Below are positions 1 to 8,501 of a stretch of DNA of 8,501 bases, piece by piece. The stretch is from JBKJVQ01 sp046717125 (lineage in GTDB: Bacteria; Pseudomonadota; Alphaproteobacteria; Rhizobiales; Methyloligellaceae): positions 1 to 8,501 of the forward strand of contig JBKJVQ010000141.1 of assembly GCA_046717125.1 (NCBI GenBank), read 5' to 3'. Each line of letters begins with the position of its first letter. The stretch's first letter is position 1. The position numbers and the translations under genes are program-made. The notes below the pieces were generated by a model. The model saw only the letters and a program-made list of their open reading frames with translations, was not told the DNA's origin and did not search any database.

Positions 1-644
1 CGCGCGGCTTTATCGCGACTAATCCCGCTTTCCGGCTAAAAAGGCTGAAAAGACCGAAGCATCTGCCTGACGCAAATCGGCCTTGGGATGACGATGAACG
101 GGAGGCCGTGGAACAAGCATTGCCGCCCCATATGCGCCTGCCCGTGGCGCTCATGATGTATTGCGCCCTCGATCCACAAGATGCGCTCGCGCTACCGCGA
201 ACAGCGATCAAGGAGGGGCACCTCGATACCGCTCGCGGCAAGACAGGCGAACCCGTGTATGTCCGCCTGCCAGCGCCCGTAGGCGAAGCTCTTGCGGCCG
301 CGCCCCAACATTCGGCAACGACGGTTTGCGCGAACAGCTATGGGAAGCCATGGACTGTTGCGGGTTTTAGAGCATCGTGGCGGCCGATCCGTGTGAAGCT
401 GGAAGCCGAGGGGCGCGTCCGTCCAGGCCTCACGCACAAGGGCTTGCGTCACACTGTGGCGACGATCCTGCGTGAGATGGGCGAAGACGACCGGACCATT
501 GCCGACATGCTCGCGCAGAAGACTGAGGCCATGGCGCGGCGCTATTCGAACAAGGCGAACATGTCCCGAAAGCTCAATGCAGTTGTCACCAACTTCGAGG
601 CCGAAGTGAACAGGCGGCGAACAAAAACTGTCAAACCGGCCTGA
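1..644 (+). CDS. Tyrosine recombinase/integrase, C-terminal part (5' end outside window)
   Basis: This is the catalytic C-terminal part of a tyrosine-family site-specific recombinase, the class that integrates and excises genomic islands and prophages. The frame is open from position 3 with no stop, so the true start lies to the left and the GTG at 108 is internal. Visible catalytic features are the beta-hairpin lysine in GKTG (codon 240-242), the HxxR box HKGLRH (435-452, Arg at 447-449) and the nucleophilic tyrosine in RRYS (codon 543-545). Two usual catalytic positions differ. The first arginine, expected in a TGLR-like motif, is aspartate in CALDPQD (171-173), and the LGH histidine is glutamine in MLAQKTEAM. 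From memory, related Hyphomicrobiales integrases share wording such as GPKDAL and GQKT, so these may be family traits rather than decay. The gene runs towards the 3' end of tRNA-Phe, as in tRNA-targeted islands. Family call is firm; activity is uncertain. Confidence 0.9.
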   Translation, partial: RGFIATNPAFRLKRLKRPKHLPDANRPWDDDEREAVEQALPPHMRLPVALMMYCALDPQDALALPRTAIKEGHLDTARGKTGEPVYVRLPAPVGEALAAAPQHSATTVCANSYGKPWTVAGFRASWRPIRVKLEAEGRVRPGLTHKGLRHTVATILREMGEDDRTIADMLAQKTEAMARRYSNKANMSRKLNAVVTNFEAEVNRRRTKTVKPA

Positions 645-659
645 AAAAAGTGTCAAACC
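629..659. repeat. Pair of 9-bp direct repeats (TGTCAAACC), 22-bp period
   Basis: TGTCAAACC occurs at 629-637 and again at 651-659. The starts are 22 bp apart, about two helical turns, so both copies face the same side of the DNA. The first copy lies in the last codons of the integrase gene and the second is just past its stop, 57 bp from the tRNA 3' end. Short, helically phased direct repeats near an att core are typical of integrase arm-type or excisionase sites, so this is a candidate protein-binding site. The repeat is directly visible; the role is inferred. Confidence 0.4.
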
Positions 660-716
660 CGAAAAGGGCCCGGAATGCAAGACGTCCAAATTTCCCACAA
701 TATCAATTGGTTGAAA

Positions 717-792
<76 letters not shown>

Positions 793-833
793 CTGTTCGC
801 CGTGGCTGCGCGTGCGTGCGCGGGCAGGCCGCG

Positions 834-862
834 CTTATAGGCAATCGGTTTTGCGGTGTCGA
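834..862 (-). promoter_or_regulatory. Sigma70-type promoter for tRNA-Phe
   Basis: On the minus strand TCGACA (857-862; one mismatch to TTGACA) is followed after 17 bp by TATAAG (834-839; one mismatch to TATAAT). Transcription would start near 827, giving a precursor with about 35 nt before the mature tRNA 5' end at 792, to be removed by RNase P. The boxes begin 37 bp after the stop of the upstream caspase-like gene on the same strand. The tRNA therefore need not depend on read-through from it. Confidence 0.6.
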
Positions 863-898
863 GACAATAGGCTTCGTTCATTCGACGCTGGACGACCC

Positions 899-2719
899 TC
901 ATTCCAGCGGGCGGACGACGCGGAAGCCGACAATGTTGAGCTTTGCCTTGGCGGGGTAGGACACGCGGGCGGCGGAGCGCAGGAACGGCGCTTCGTAATA
1001 CCATGCTCCGCCCTTGGCTACGCGCCGGGCGCAGTCGCCGCCCCGCGCCGAGCCGTCCTGCGGCGCGCCGGCATGGGAGGCGTTCCAGCAATCCTCCACC
1101 CATTCGGCGACGTTGCCGTGCATGTCATGGAGACCAAACGGATTGGCGGAGAACGCGCCCACCTCGACCGTCTTGCCCTCATACGCCCCGACGCGCTTCT
1201 GCGGCGCATCGGACGAGGCGTCGAAATTCGCCTGTGCGGTGACGATCGTGTCGCCGGTCGCGAACGGCGTCGTCGTGCCGCCGCGCGCGGCATATTCCCA
1301 TTCGGCTTCGGTCATGAGGCGATAGGGCTTGCCGGTCTTGTCGCGCAGCCAGTTCACATAGGCTTTTGCGTCATCCCAGGAGACGTTGATGACGGGCCGC
1401 TTGCCCCGGCCCCAGCCACCATCTGCCGGCATGGGCGGGCAGCCGCCTTCCAGCGCGCAACTCTCCCATTCGTCGAACTGAGTCTCGTATTTTCCGATCG
1501 CGAACGGACGGACGAGTGTCACGTCGTGCTGCGGCGCTTCCTCGGATCGTCCGCCTACGGATTTATCCGCGCCCATCCGGAATGAGCCGGCCGGAAGAGC
1601 AACCATCTCGGGGCAGGATTCGCAGTCGCGGAAGACGGCGCCGGCCGCGTGTTCGGAGGATGCGCCCGGCACGCCGATATCGGGCGCATCGGGCTTGCCC
1701 GGTTTCGGCAATGCCGCGAAGCGGGTGCGGGTCGCGCGCAAGATAGCCAGCAGCGTCGGCGTCAGCGCGCCGTCGGGGTCGAGGCCGGTCTCGCGCTGGA
1801 AGCGGCGGATCGGTTCAGCGATGCCGCCCCCGCGCGTCTCATCCGGCGTATAGCCGAGATCGTTGAGAAGCCGTCCCGCCTCGTCGAGCGCCGCCTGATC
1901 CGTCAACGCGCCGACGCCCGCGCCGCCGCAGCCTTCCGGATCGAGACAGATACGCGGCGCTCCGCCGCGTGTGATGATCTCGGGCGTCTGCTGGCCTTTC
2001 GAGCCGACCGTCACGTCGCGCGCAGTGAGATCAAGCAGGTCGCGCCAGGGAACGCGCGCGTCCGACGAAAACCGCGCCAGCAGCGCCTTGGCGAAAGGCG
2101 AGTGTGCGCCCGGATCGCCGTCCGCGGCGAGCTGGCCGGAGAGCGTCGCGTTGGCGATCAGGAGCGAGCGGTCGCTGGAGCCAATGCGCTGGATGCCGCG
2201 GAAACCCGATCCCGCCTGCGCAGCGCGTGTCGGGCATTGCGGGAAGGGATCGTTGCGGCAGGCGTCGAGCAGCACGATCTGATTCTGCGCCTCGCTCACG
2301 GCCTCAAACAACTCGTCGAGCGCAACCGCGCGACGCGCTTCCTTCGGCTCGCAGACGATCTCGGCATCGACCGGCGCGACGATATTCTTGCCGGCGATCT
2401 CCATGCCGTGCCCGGCATAGAACGCGACCGCGACATCGGCGCCGCGCGCGCTTTGCCTGAACCGCTCCAGCGCATCGAGCAGGTCGGCGCGGGACAGATC
2501 GAAATGTTCGGACACGCTAAAGCCGCGCGCCTTCAGAGCCGCGGCGATGGCGCGCGCATCCGTAACCGGGTTGCTCAGCCTGGCGAGCTGGGCGTAATCG
2601 CCGTTGCCGATGACAAGCGCGACGCGACGGGATGCTCCGGCATCGGCGGGCGGGGGACTGGCGATCGCGCAGGCGAGCGCCCACATGATTAGTCCGGAAC
2701 GGAACAGCGTCGCCGTCAT
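899..2719 (-). CDS. Caspase-like (peptidase C14) protein with peptidoglycan-binding-like and SUMF1/FGE-like domains, probably exported
   Basis: The 606-aa product has four recognisable parts. Residues 1-28 look like a signal peptide (hydrophobic stretch then PPPADAGA), so the protein is probably periplasmic or surface-exposed. Residues 31-255 are a caspase-like domain opening RRVALVIGNGDY, with the catalytic histidine in YAGHG (His104) and the nucleophilic cysteine in LLDACRNDPF (Cys154). Residues about 275-328 resemble a PG_binding_1 module (LLNDLGY, PIRRFQRETGLDPDGALTP). Residues about 369-604 are an SUMF1/formylglycine-generating-enzyme fold (MVALPAGSFRMG, PVINVSWDDAKAYVNW, LMTEAEWEYAARGG, GLHDMHGNVAEWVEDCW, ending NIVGFRVVRPLE). 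The two catalytic cysteines of true FGE are absent (GGAWYYEAPFLRSAAR), so this module is probably a binding or structural lectin-like fold. Eleven cysteines, mostly outside the active site, would fit extracytoplasmic disulfides. The start is supported by GAGG 7 nt upstream. Substrate and role are unknown; an orthocaspase-type protease is the best description. Confidence 0.88.
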   Translation of the reverse strand: MTATLFRSGLIMWALACAIASPPPADAGASRRVALVIGNGDYAQLARLSNPVTDARAIAAALKARGFSVSEHFDLSRADLLDALERFRQSARGADVAVAFYAGHGMEIAGKNIVAPVDAEIVCEPKEARRAVALDELFEAVSEAQNQIVLLDACRNDPFPQCPTRAAQAGSGFRGIQRIGSSDRSLLIANATLSGQLAADGDPGAHSPFAKALLARFSSDARVPWRDLLDLTARDVTVGSKGQQTPEIITRGGAPRICLDPEGCGGAGVGALTDQAALDEAGRLLNDLGYTPDETRGGGIAEPIRRFQRETGLDPDGALTPTLLAILRATRTRFAALPKPGKPDAPDIGVPGASSEHAAGAVFRDCESCPEMVALPAGSFRMGADKSVGGRSEEAPQHDVTLVRPFAIGKYETQFDEWESCALEGGCPPMPADGGWGRGKRPVINVSWDDAKAYVNWLRDKTGKPYRLMTEAEWEYAARGGTTTPFATGDTIVTAQANFDASSDAPQKRVGAYEGKTVEVGAFSANPFGLHDMHGNVAEWVEDCWNASHAGAPQDGSARGGDCARRVAKGGAWYYEAPFLRSAARVSYPAKAKLNIVGFRVVRPLE

Positions 2720-2771
2720 ACGAGCGCCTCGCGCCTTATCCCCAACATCCTAACATATGACGCGGAGGGGG

Positions 2772-2799
2772 TTGCGCCGCGCAAAAAGATTCGTATAGT
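2772..2799 (+). promoter_or_regulatory. Candidate promoter of the rimP-nusA-ylxR-infB operon
   Basis: TTGCGC (2772-2777) and TATAGT (2794-2799) are separated by 16 bp, which would start transcription near 2806 and give a leader of roughly 120 nt before rimP. The -35 box is weak beyond TTG, but the position, upstream of a leader with a terminator hairpin, makes sense. The -35 box lies inside a perfect interrupted palindrome, TTGCG-CCG-CGCAA (2772-2784), which could be an operator or chance in GC-rich DNA. The divergent caspase-like gene must start from the same 208-bp region, but no convincing minus-strand promoter could be picked. Confidence 0.4.
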
Positions 2800-2805
2800 G
2801 GCGGC

Positions 2806-2927
2806 GATTTTCATTGGTCATCTCTCTTCTTTGAAGAGTGGGCTCCTCGGGGCCCGCTCTTTTTTATTGGCCATGACATCGATGGGTTGCTGGATCTGTC
2901 GGGTTCTGTCTGGAGGCGAGTACCCGC
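2806..2927 (+). promoter_or_regulatory. rimP operon leader RNA, candidate transcription attenuator
   Basis: The untranslated stretch before rimP contains two mutually exclusive hairpins. One is a perfect 6-bp stem, CTCTTC-TTT-GAAGAG (2824-2838). The other is an intrinsic terminator (2835-2865) whose 5' arm shares bases 2835-2838 with the first stem. If the first hairpin or a bound factor occupies those bases, the outer terminator pairs are lost. The rimP ribosome-binding site GGAGG (2912-2916) sits 11 nt before the ATG, downstream of the terminator. Leaders with terminators before rimP-nusA have been reported in other proteobacteria, and NusA itself modulates hairpin termination, so autoregulation is plausible. 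The leader's 5' end rests on the predicted promoter. Confidence 0.5.
2835..2865 (+). terminator. Intrinsic (Rho-independent) terminator upstream of rimP
   Basis: The stem AGAGTGGGC (2835-2843) pairs with GCCCGCTCT (2852-2860), nine pairs including one G-U, with an 8-nt loop. It is followed directly by a run of six T (2860-2865). No plus-strand gene ends upstream of it: the neighbour on the left is transcribed away. It therefore most likely acts on transcripts initiated at the operon's own promoter. It ends 62 nt before the rimP start codon. Confidence 0.75.
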
Positions 2928-3542
2928 ATGGCGTATCCCGCGCGGGATGTACCTGACCTGAACGCGCGCCTGTTCGCGCACGAATCCGGCGCGGCTGCGC
3001 ACGTGGCGCGCCTGGCGGAGCCCGTGATCGCCGATCTCGGCTTTCGGCTGGTCAGGGTAAGGACGTCCGGGCGCGACGGCGGTACGGTGCAGGTGATGGC
3101 GGAACGCGAGGACGGTACGCTGTCGATCGAGGATTGCGCGTCGATCAGCCGGCGATTGTCGCCCGTGCTGGACGCTTACGACCCGCTGCCGGGCCGTTAT
3201 TTCCTCGAAGTGTCGTCGCCGGGGATCGACAGGCCGCTTGTCCGCCCGAGCGATTTCGAGACCTGGGCCGGGTTCGAGGCGAAGATCGAGCTGACCGATA
3301 TGGTCGATGGGCGGAAGCGCTTCCGCGGCGAAATCGAAGGGTTCGAGGACGGCGAGGTCAGACTGAAGATGGCGTTGAAGGATGGCGAGGGCCCTGTCGT
3401 CATCGGCCTTCCCGCTTTGCTGATCGGCGAGGCAAAGCTGGTCGCGAACGAGGCGCTGATCCGCGCCGATCTCGCCAAGGCCAAGGATCAGGAACATGCG
3501 CCGGACGCGGGCGAAGCCGCGCCGAATTCGGGAGACGAGTGA
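2928..3542 (+). CDS. rimP: Ribosome maturation factor RimP
   Basis: RimP is a cytoplasmic assembly factor that helps mature the 30S ribosomal subunit. The 204-aa product has the two expected domains. An N-terminal alpha/beta domain (about residues 23-105) includes EPVIADLGFRLVRV and the family signature YFLEVSSPGIDRPL (91-104). An SH3-like C-terminal domain follows (about 106-175; FRGEIEGFEDGEVRL). It ends in a charged tail (about 181-204) that is not part of the conserved fold. It is a little longer than the roughly 150-aa enterobacterial protein, as I would expect for alphaproteobacteria. The ATG is preceded by GGAGG with an 11-nt spacer. It is the first gene of the operon; its stop is separated from the nusA ATG by one base, so the two are probably translationally coupled. 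Confidence 0.96.
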   Translation: MAYPARDVPDLNARLFAHESGAAAHVARLAEPVIADLGFRLVRVRTSGRDGGTVQVMAEREDGTLSIEDCASISRRLSPVLDAYDPLPGRYFLEVSSPGIDRPLVRPSDFETWAGFEAKIELTDMVDGRKRFRGEIEGFEDGEVRLKMALKDGEGPVVIGLPALLIGEAKLVANEALIRADLAKAKDQEHAPDAGEAAPNSGDE

Positions 3543-3543
3543 C

Positions 3544-5172
3544 ATGGCTCAGGTAGGCGTCAGCGCCAATAAGCTGGAACTGCTGCAGATCGCCGAAGCG
3601 GTCGCGCGCGAAAAGTCGATCGACCGGCAGGTCGTTATCGAGGCGATGGAGGATGCGCTCCAGAAAGCCGCGAAGTCCCGTTACGGCAGCGAAAACGAAA
3701 TCCGGGCTGAGATCGACCCCAAGACCGGGGAGCAGCGGCTGTTCCGCTTGCTCGAAGTCGTCGAGACGGTGGAAAACGATGGACGGCAAATTGCCCTGAA
3801 CGAGGCGCGCAGCAAGAACCCGGAGGCGCAGGTCGGCAGTTTCATCATTGCCGAGGAGCTGCCGCCGCTCGATTTCGGCCGCGTCGCGGCGCAGAACGCC
3901 AAACAGGTGATTGTGCAGAAGGTGCGCGAGGCCGAGCGCGAGCGGCAGTTCGATGAATACAAGGACCGCATCGGCGATACGTTGAGCGGCATCGTCAAAC
4001 GGGTCGAATACGGCAACGTCATCGTCGACCTCGGACGCGCCGAGGCGATCGTGCGCCGCGATGAGGCGCTGCCGCGCGAGAACTTCAAGTACGGCGACCG
4101 CATCCGCGCCTATGTCTACGACGTGCGCCGCGAGCAGCGGGGACCGCAGATATTCCTGTCGCGCACGCACCCCGAATTCATGGCGAAGCTGTTCGCGGGC
4201 GAGGTGCCGGAAATCTACGACAACATCGTGGAGATCAAGTCGGTCGCGCGCGATCCGGGCTCCCGGGCGAAGATCGCGGTGCTGTCGAACGACAGCTCGA
4301 TCGATCCGGTCGGCGCGTGCGTCGGCATGCGCGGCTCGCGGGTCCAGGCGGTGGTCAACGAGCTGCAGGGCGAGAAGATCGACATCATCCAGTGGTCGCC
4401 CGATGCCGCCACGTTCATCGTCAATGCGCTTGCGCCGGCCGAGGTGGTCAAGGTGGTGCTCGACGAAGACGCCGAGCGCATCGAGGTCGTGGTGCCCGAT
4501 GCGCAACTCTCGCTCGCCATCGGCCGCAAGGGCCAGAACGTGCGTCTTGCCTCGCAGCTCACGGGTTGGGACATCGACATTCTGACCGAGCAGGACGAGT
4601 CCGAGCGCCGCCAGAAGGAATTTGCGGAACGCTCGCAGATCTTCATGGAGGCGCTCGACGTCGACGAGGTGATCGCGCAGCTGCTCGCGTCCGAGGGCTT
4701 CACCTCAGTCGAGGAAGTGGCGTTCGTCGAGCCCGACGAGATCGCCGGCATCGAGGGTTTCGATGAGAATACGGCGGCCGAGATCCAGGAACGCGCGCGC
4801 GAGCATCTCGATCGCGTCGAGGCGCAGCACGATACGCGCCGCAAGGAACTTGGCGTGTCGGACGATCTGATCGGCCTGCCGGGCCTCACGACGCCGATGC
4901 TCGTCACACTCGGCGAGAACGGCATCAAGTCGCTTGAGGACGCAGCCGATTGCGCAACCGACGATCTGATGGGCTGGAGCGAGCGCAAGGATGGCGAAAC
5001 CATCCAGCATGCCGGCGTGCTCGCGCCGTTCGGCATCTCCCGCGCGGATGCCGAGGCGCTGATCATGGCGGCGCGAGTCAAGGCGGGTTGGATCACCGAA
5101 GAGGATCTGAAGCAGGCCGAGGCAGAGCCCGAGGGCGAGGCGGAAGATGCCGACGCCGACGCTCGCGGCTGA
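3544..5172 (+). CDS. nusA: Transcription termination/antitermination protein NusA
   Basis: NusA binds RNA polymerase and nascent RNA and controls pausing, intrinsic termination and antitermination. The 542-aa product has the full domain series. The N-terminal polymerase-binding domain spans about 1-130 (NKLELLQIAEAVAREKSID). An S1 domain covers about 135-205 (GIVKRVEYGNVIVDLG). Two KH domains carry their GxxG loops at GMRG (261-264) and GRKG (327-330). Two helix-hairpin-helix C-terminal repeats follow (about 371-425 and 440-515), then an acidic tail (520-540). The ATG at 3544 is chosen over an upstream in-frame ATG at 3496, because it has GGAG 9 nt before it, gives the conserved N-terminus MAQVGVSANKLELLQ, and avoids a 47-nt overlap with rimP. 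NusA may also act on the terminator in the operon's own leader. Confidence 0.97.
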   Translation: MAQVGVSANKLELLQIAEAVAREKSIDRQVVIEAMEDALQKAAKSRYGSENEIRAEIDPKTGEQRLFRLLEVVETVENDGRQIALNEARSKNPEAQVGSFIIAEELPPLDFGRVAAQNAKQVIVQKVREAERERQFDEYKDRIGDTLSGIVKRVEYGNVIVDLGRAEAIVRRDEALPRENFKYGDRIRAYVYDVRREQRGPQIFLSRTHPEFMAKLFAGEVPEIYDNIVEIKSVARDPGSRAKIAVLSNDSSIDPVGACVGMRGSRVQAVVNELQGEKIDIIQWSPDAATFIVNALAPAEVVKVVLDEDAERIEVVVPDAQLSLAIGRKGQNVRLASQLTGWDIDILTEQDESERRQKEFAERSQIFMEALDVDEVIAQLLASEGFTSVEEVAFVEPDEIAGIEGFDENTAAEIQERAREHLDRVEAQHDTRRKELGVSDDLIGLPGLTTPMLVTLGENGIKSLEDAADCATDDLMGWSERKDGETIQHAGVLAPFGISRADAEALIMAARVKAGWITEEDLKQAEAEPEGEAEDADADARG

Positions 5173-5194
5173 CTCACGATTGGGTCCGGCCGGG

Positions 5195-5877
5195 ATGACG
5201 CATCCGGGGCGCGACGTGGATGAGGAGGCGCCGGGCGAAGACGAAGGACCGGGCCGGGGGGCACCGGTGCGCAGTTGCGCAATGACGCGGGAGCGGCTGT
5301 CGCGCGATGCGCTGGTCCGCTTCGTCCTGTCGCCGGACGGCGATGTCGTGCCCGATATCAAGGCGCGGTTGCCGGGACGCGGGGTATGGGTGACGGCGTC
5401 GCGCGAGACGCTGCTGACGGCGGTCAGGAAGGGCGTATTTGCCCGGGCTTTCCGCCGTGCCGTGAAGGCGGGCGGTGATCTGCCGGACCAGGTCGACGCG
5501 CTGATCGCGAAGGAAGCGCTTCAGTCCCTGTCGCTGGCGATCAAGGCGGGCGAGGCTGTTTTCGGCTTCGCCAAGGTCGAGGAGACGATCAGGCGCGATC
5601 CGGTTGTGGGACTACTCCATGCGCGGGAGGCAGGCGCTGACGGCGTGCGCAAGCTCGATGGTGCTTATATGAAGCGGCACGGGGAGCGCCCTGTGACGGT
5701 ATGCATGTTCACCACGGCCGAATTGGATTTGGCATCGGGCCGCAACAATGTGATACATGCAGCCCTGATTAAGGGCGGTGCGAGCGCCCGGTTCCTCCAG
5801 AATGCGGGCCGATTGAAACGCTATCGCGACGGCACGGGCGATCCTGCCGGCGTATCGAATACGAATGCGGAAGATTG

Positions 5878-5878
<1 letters not shown>
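5195..5878 (+). CDS. YlxR-family RNA-binding protein fused to an L7Ae-like domain (DUF448)
   Basis: The 227-aa product joins two small nucleic-acid-binding folds. Residues about 24-90 are the YlxR/DUF448 domain, with the family motif PVRSCAMTR and then LVRFVLSPDGDVVPDI, LPGRGVWV and VRKGVFARAFRR. Residues about 98-208 resemble the ribosomal L7Ae/L30e fold (ALQSLSLAIKAGEAVFGFAK, VVGLLHAREAGADG, ARFLQNAGRLKRYRD). In Firmicutes the counterparts YlxR and YlxQ are separate genes between nusA and infB, so this is a fusion in the same position. The exact function is not settled for the family; RNA binding linked to transcription or translation is likely. The ATG at 5195 fits the usual short acidic N-terminus but has a weak ribosome-binding site. 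An in-frame ATG at 5147, inside nusA, has GAGG 6 nt upstream and would add 16 residues. The stop overlaps the infB start. Confidence 0.9.
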
Positions 5879-8430
<2,552 letters not shown>

Positions 8431-8450
8431 TTTTCCATTTGGCTTTTTTG

Positions 8451-8501
8451 CTCCCCCTCACCCGGCCCTTCGGGCCGACCTCTCCCCGCCCGGGAGAGGT
8501 G
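8451..8501. repeat. REP-like GC-rich double-hairpin repeat (cut by window end)
   Basis: Starting 20 bp after infB is a compact palindromic unit. Its first hairpin is CGGCCC-TTC-GGGCCG (8463-8477). The second is a 9-bp perfect stem, ACCTCTCCC (8478-8486) with GGGAGAGGT (8492-8500). The wording, CTCACCC before the first hairpin and GAGAGGTG after the second, matches a class of intergenic repeats I recognise as widespread in proteobacterial genomes. No T-run follows inside the window, so it is not a classical terminator, though the paired stems could stabilise the infB 3' end. The right boundary is outside the window. Confidence 0.7.

Noticed and set aside
570..661. The possibility that the integrase gene is frameshifted or broken at its end.
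   Set aside because: The frame is open through the tyrosine motif and a normal basic C-terminal tail to a TGA at 642-644. Only the left edge is missing because of the window.
641..676. A possible minus-strand terminator for tRNA-Phe (GGGCCC-TTTTC-GGGTTT followed at a distance by a T-run).
   Set aside because: The stem has only three Watson-Crick pairs plus G-U pairs, and the T-run lies several bases beyond the stem. It is too weak to list.
1649..2692. A 347-codon open frame on the plus strand opposite the caspase-like gene.
   Set aside because: Its Arg/Ala-rich composition is that of an antisense shadow in GC-rich DNA. The minus-strand frame has clear domains and motifs over the same stretch.
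2694..2930. A tRNA-fMet (metY) upstream of rimP, as in enterobacteria.
   Set aside because: No cloverleaf is present between the caspase-like gene and rimP. The only tRNA in the window is tRNA-Phe at 717-792 on the other strand.
2873..2956. A 27-codon open frame (MTSMGCWICRVLSGG...) starting in the rimP leader after the terminator and overlapping the rimP start in another frame, a possible leader peptide.
   Set aside because: No ribosome-binding site precedes its ATG, there is no amino-acid run typical of attenuating leader peptides, and it lies downstream of the terminator. It is probably chance.

Overview
The window looks like a high-GC alphaproteobacterial chromosome, most likely order Hyphomicrobiales (Rhizobiales). 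This rests on the rimP-nusA-ylxR-infB order, the YlxR protein fused to an L7Ae-like domain, the style of NusA and IF2, and an integrase whose wording I associate with that order. Genus cannot be read from the sequence.

Layout. (1) Positions 1-644 hold the C-terminal part of a tyrosine recombinase running rightwards and truncated by the window edge. It stops 72 bp short of the 3' end of an intact tRNA-Phe(GAA) gene on the minus strand (717-792), the arrangement expected at the integrase end of an element inserted at a tRNA. A 9-bp direct repeat with a 22-bp period covers the end of the integrase gene. (2) The tRNA has its own good-looking sigma70-type promoter (834-862, minus). (3) From 2719 down to 899 on the minus strand is one gene for a probable exported protein with three modules: a caspase-like (peptidase C14) domain with an intact His/Cys dyad, a peptidoglycan-binding-like segment, and an SUMF1/formylglycine-generating-enzyme fold that lacks the catalytic cysteines. 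(4) A 208-bp divergent intergenic region carries a candidate promoter and a leader RNA. The leader contains an intrinsic terminator (2835-2865) overlapped by a competing perfect hairpin (2824-2838). (5) Positions 2928-8430 are the compact core operon rimP-nusA-ylxR/L7Ae-infB. (6) After infB lies a GC-rich double-hairpin repeat of REP type, cut by the window end.

The core operon links ribosome maturation (RimP), transcription elongation, termination and antitermination (NusA), an RNA-binding protein (YlxR-L7Ae) and translation initiation (IF2). Because NusA acts on hairpin-dependent termination, the terminator in front of its own operon suggests feedback attenuation. The genes left of the operon are accessory: a mobile-element edge and a caspase-like protein of unknown role. 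I see no CRISPR array, toxin-antitoxin pair, transposase or recognised defence system. The points most worth checking are the three-module caspase-like protein, the overlapping hairpins before rimP, and the integrase with unusual catalytic positions beside tRNA-Phe.
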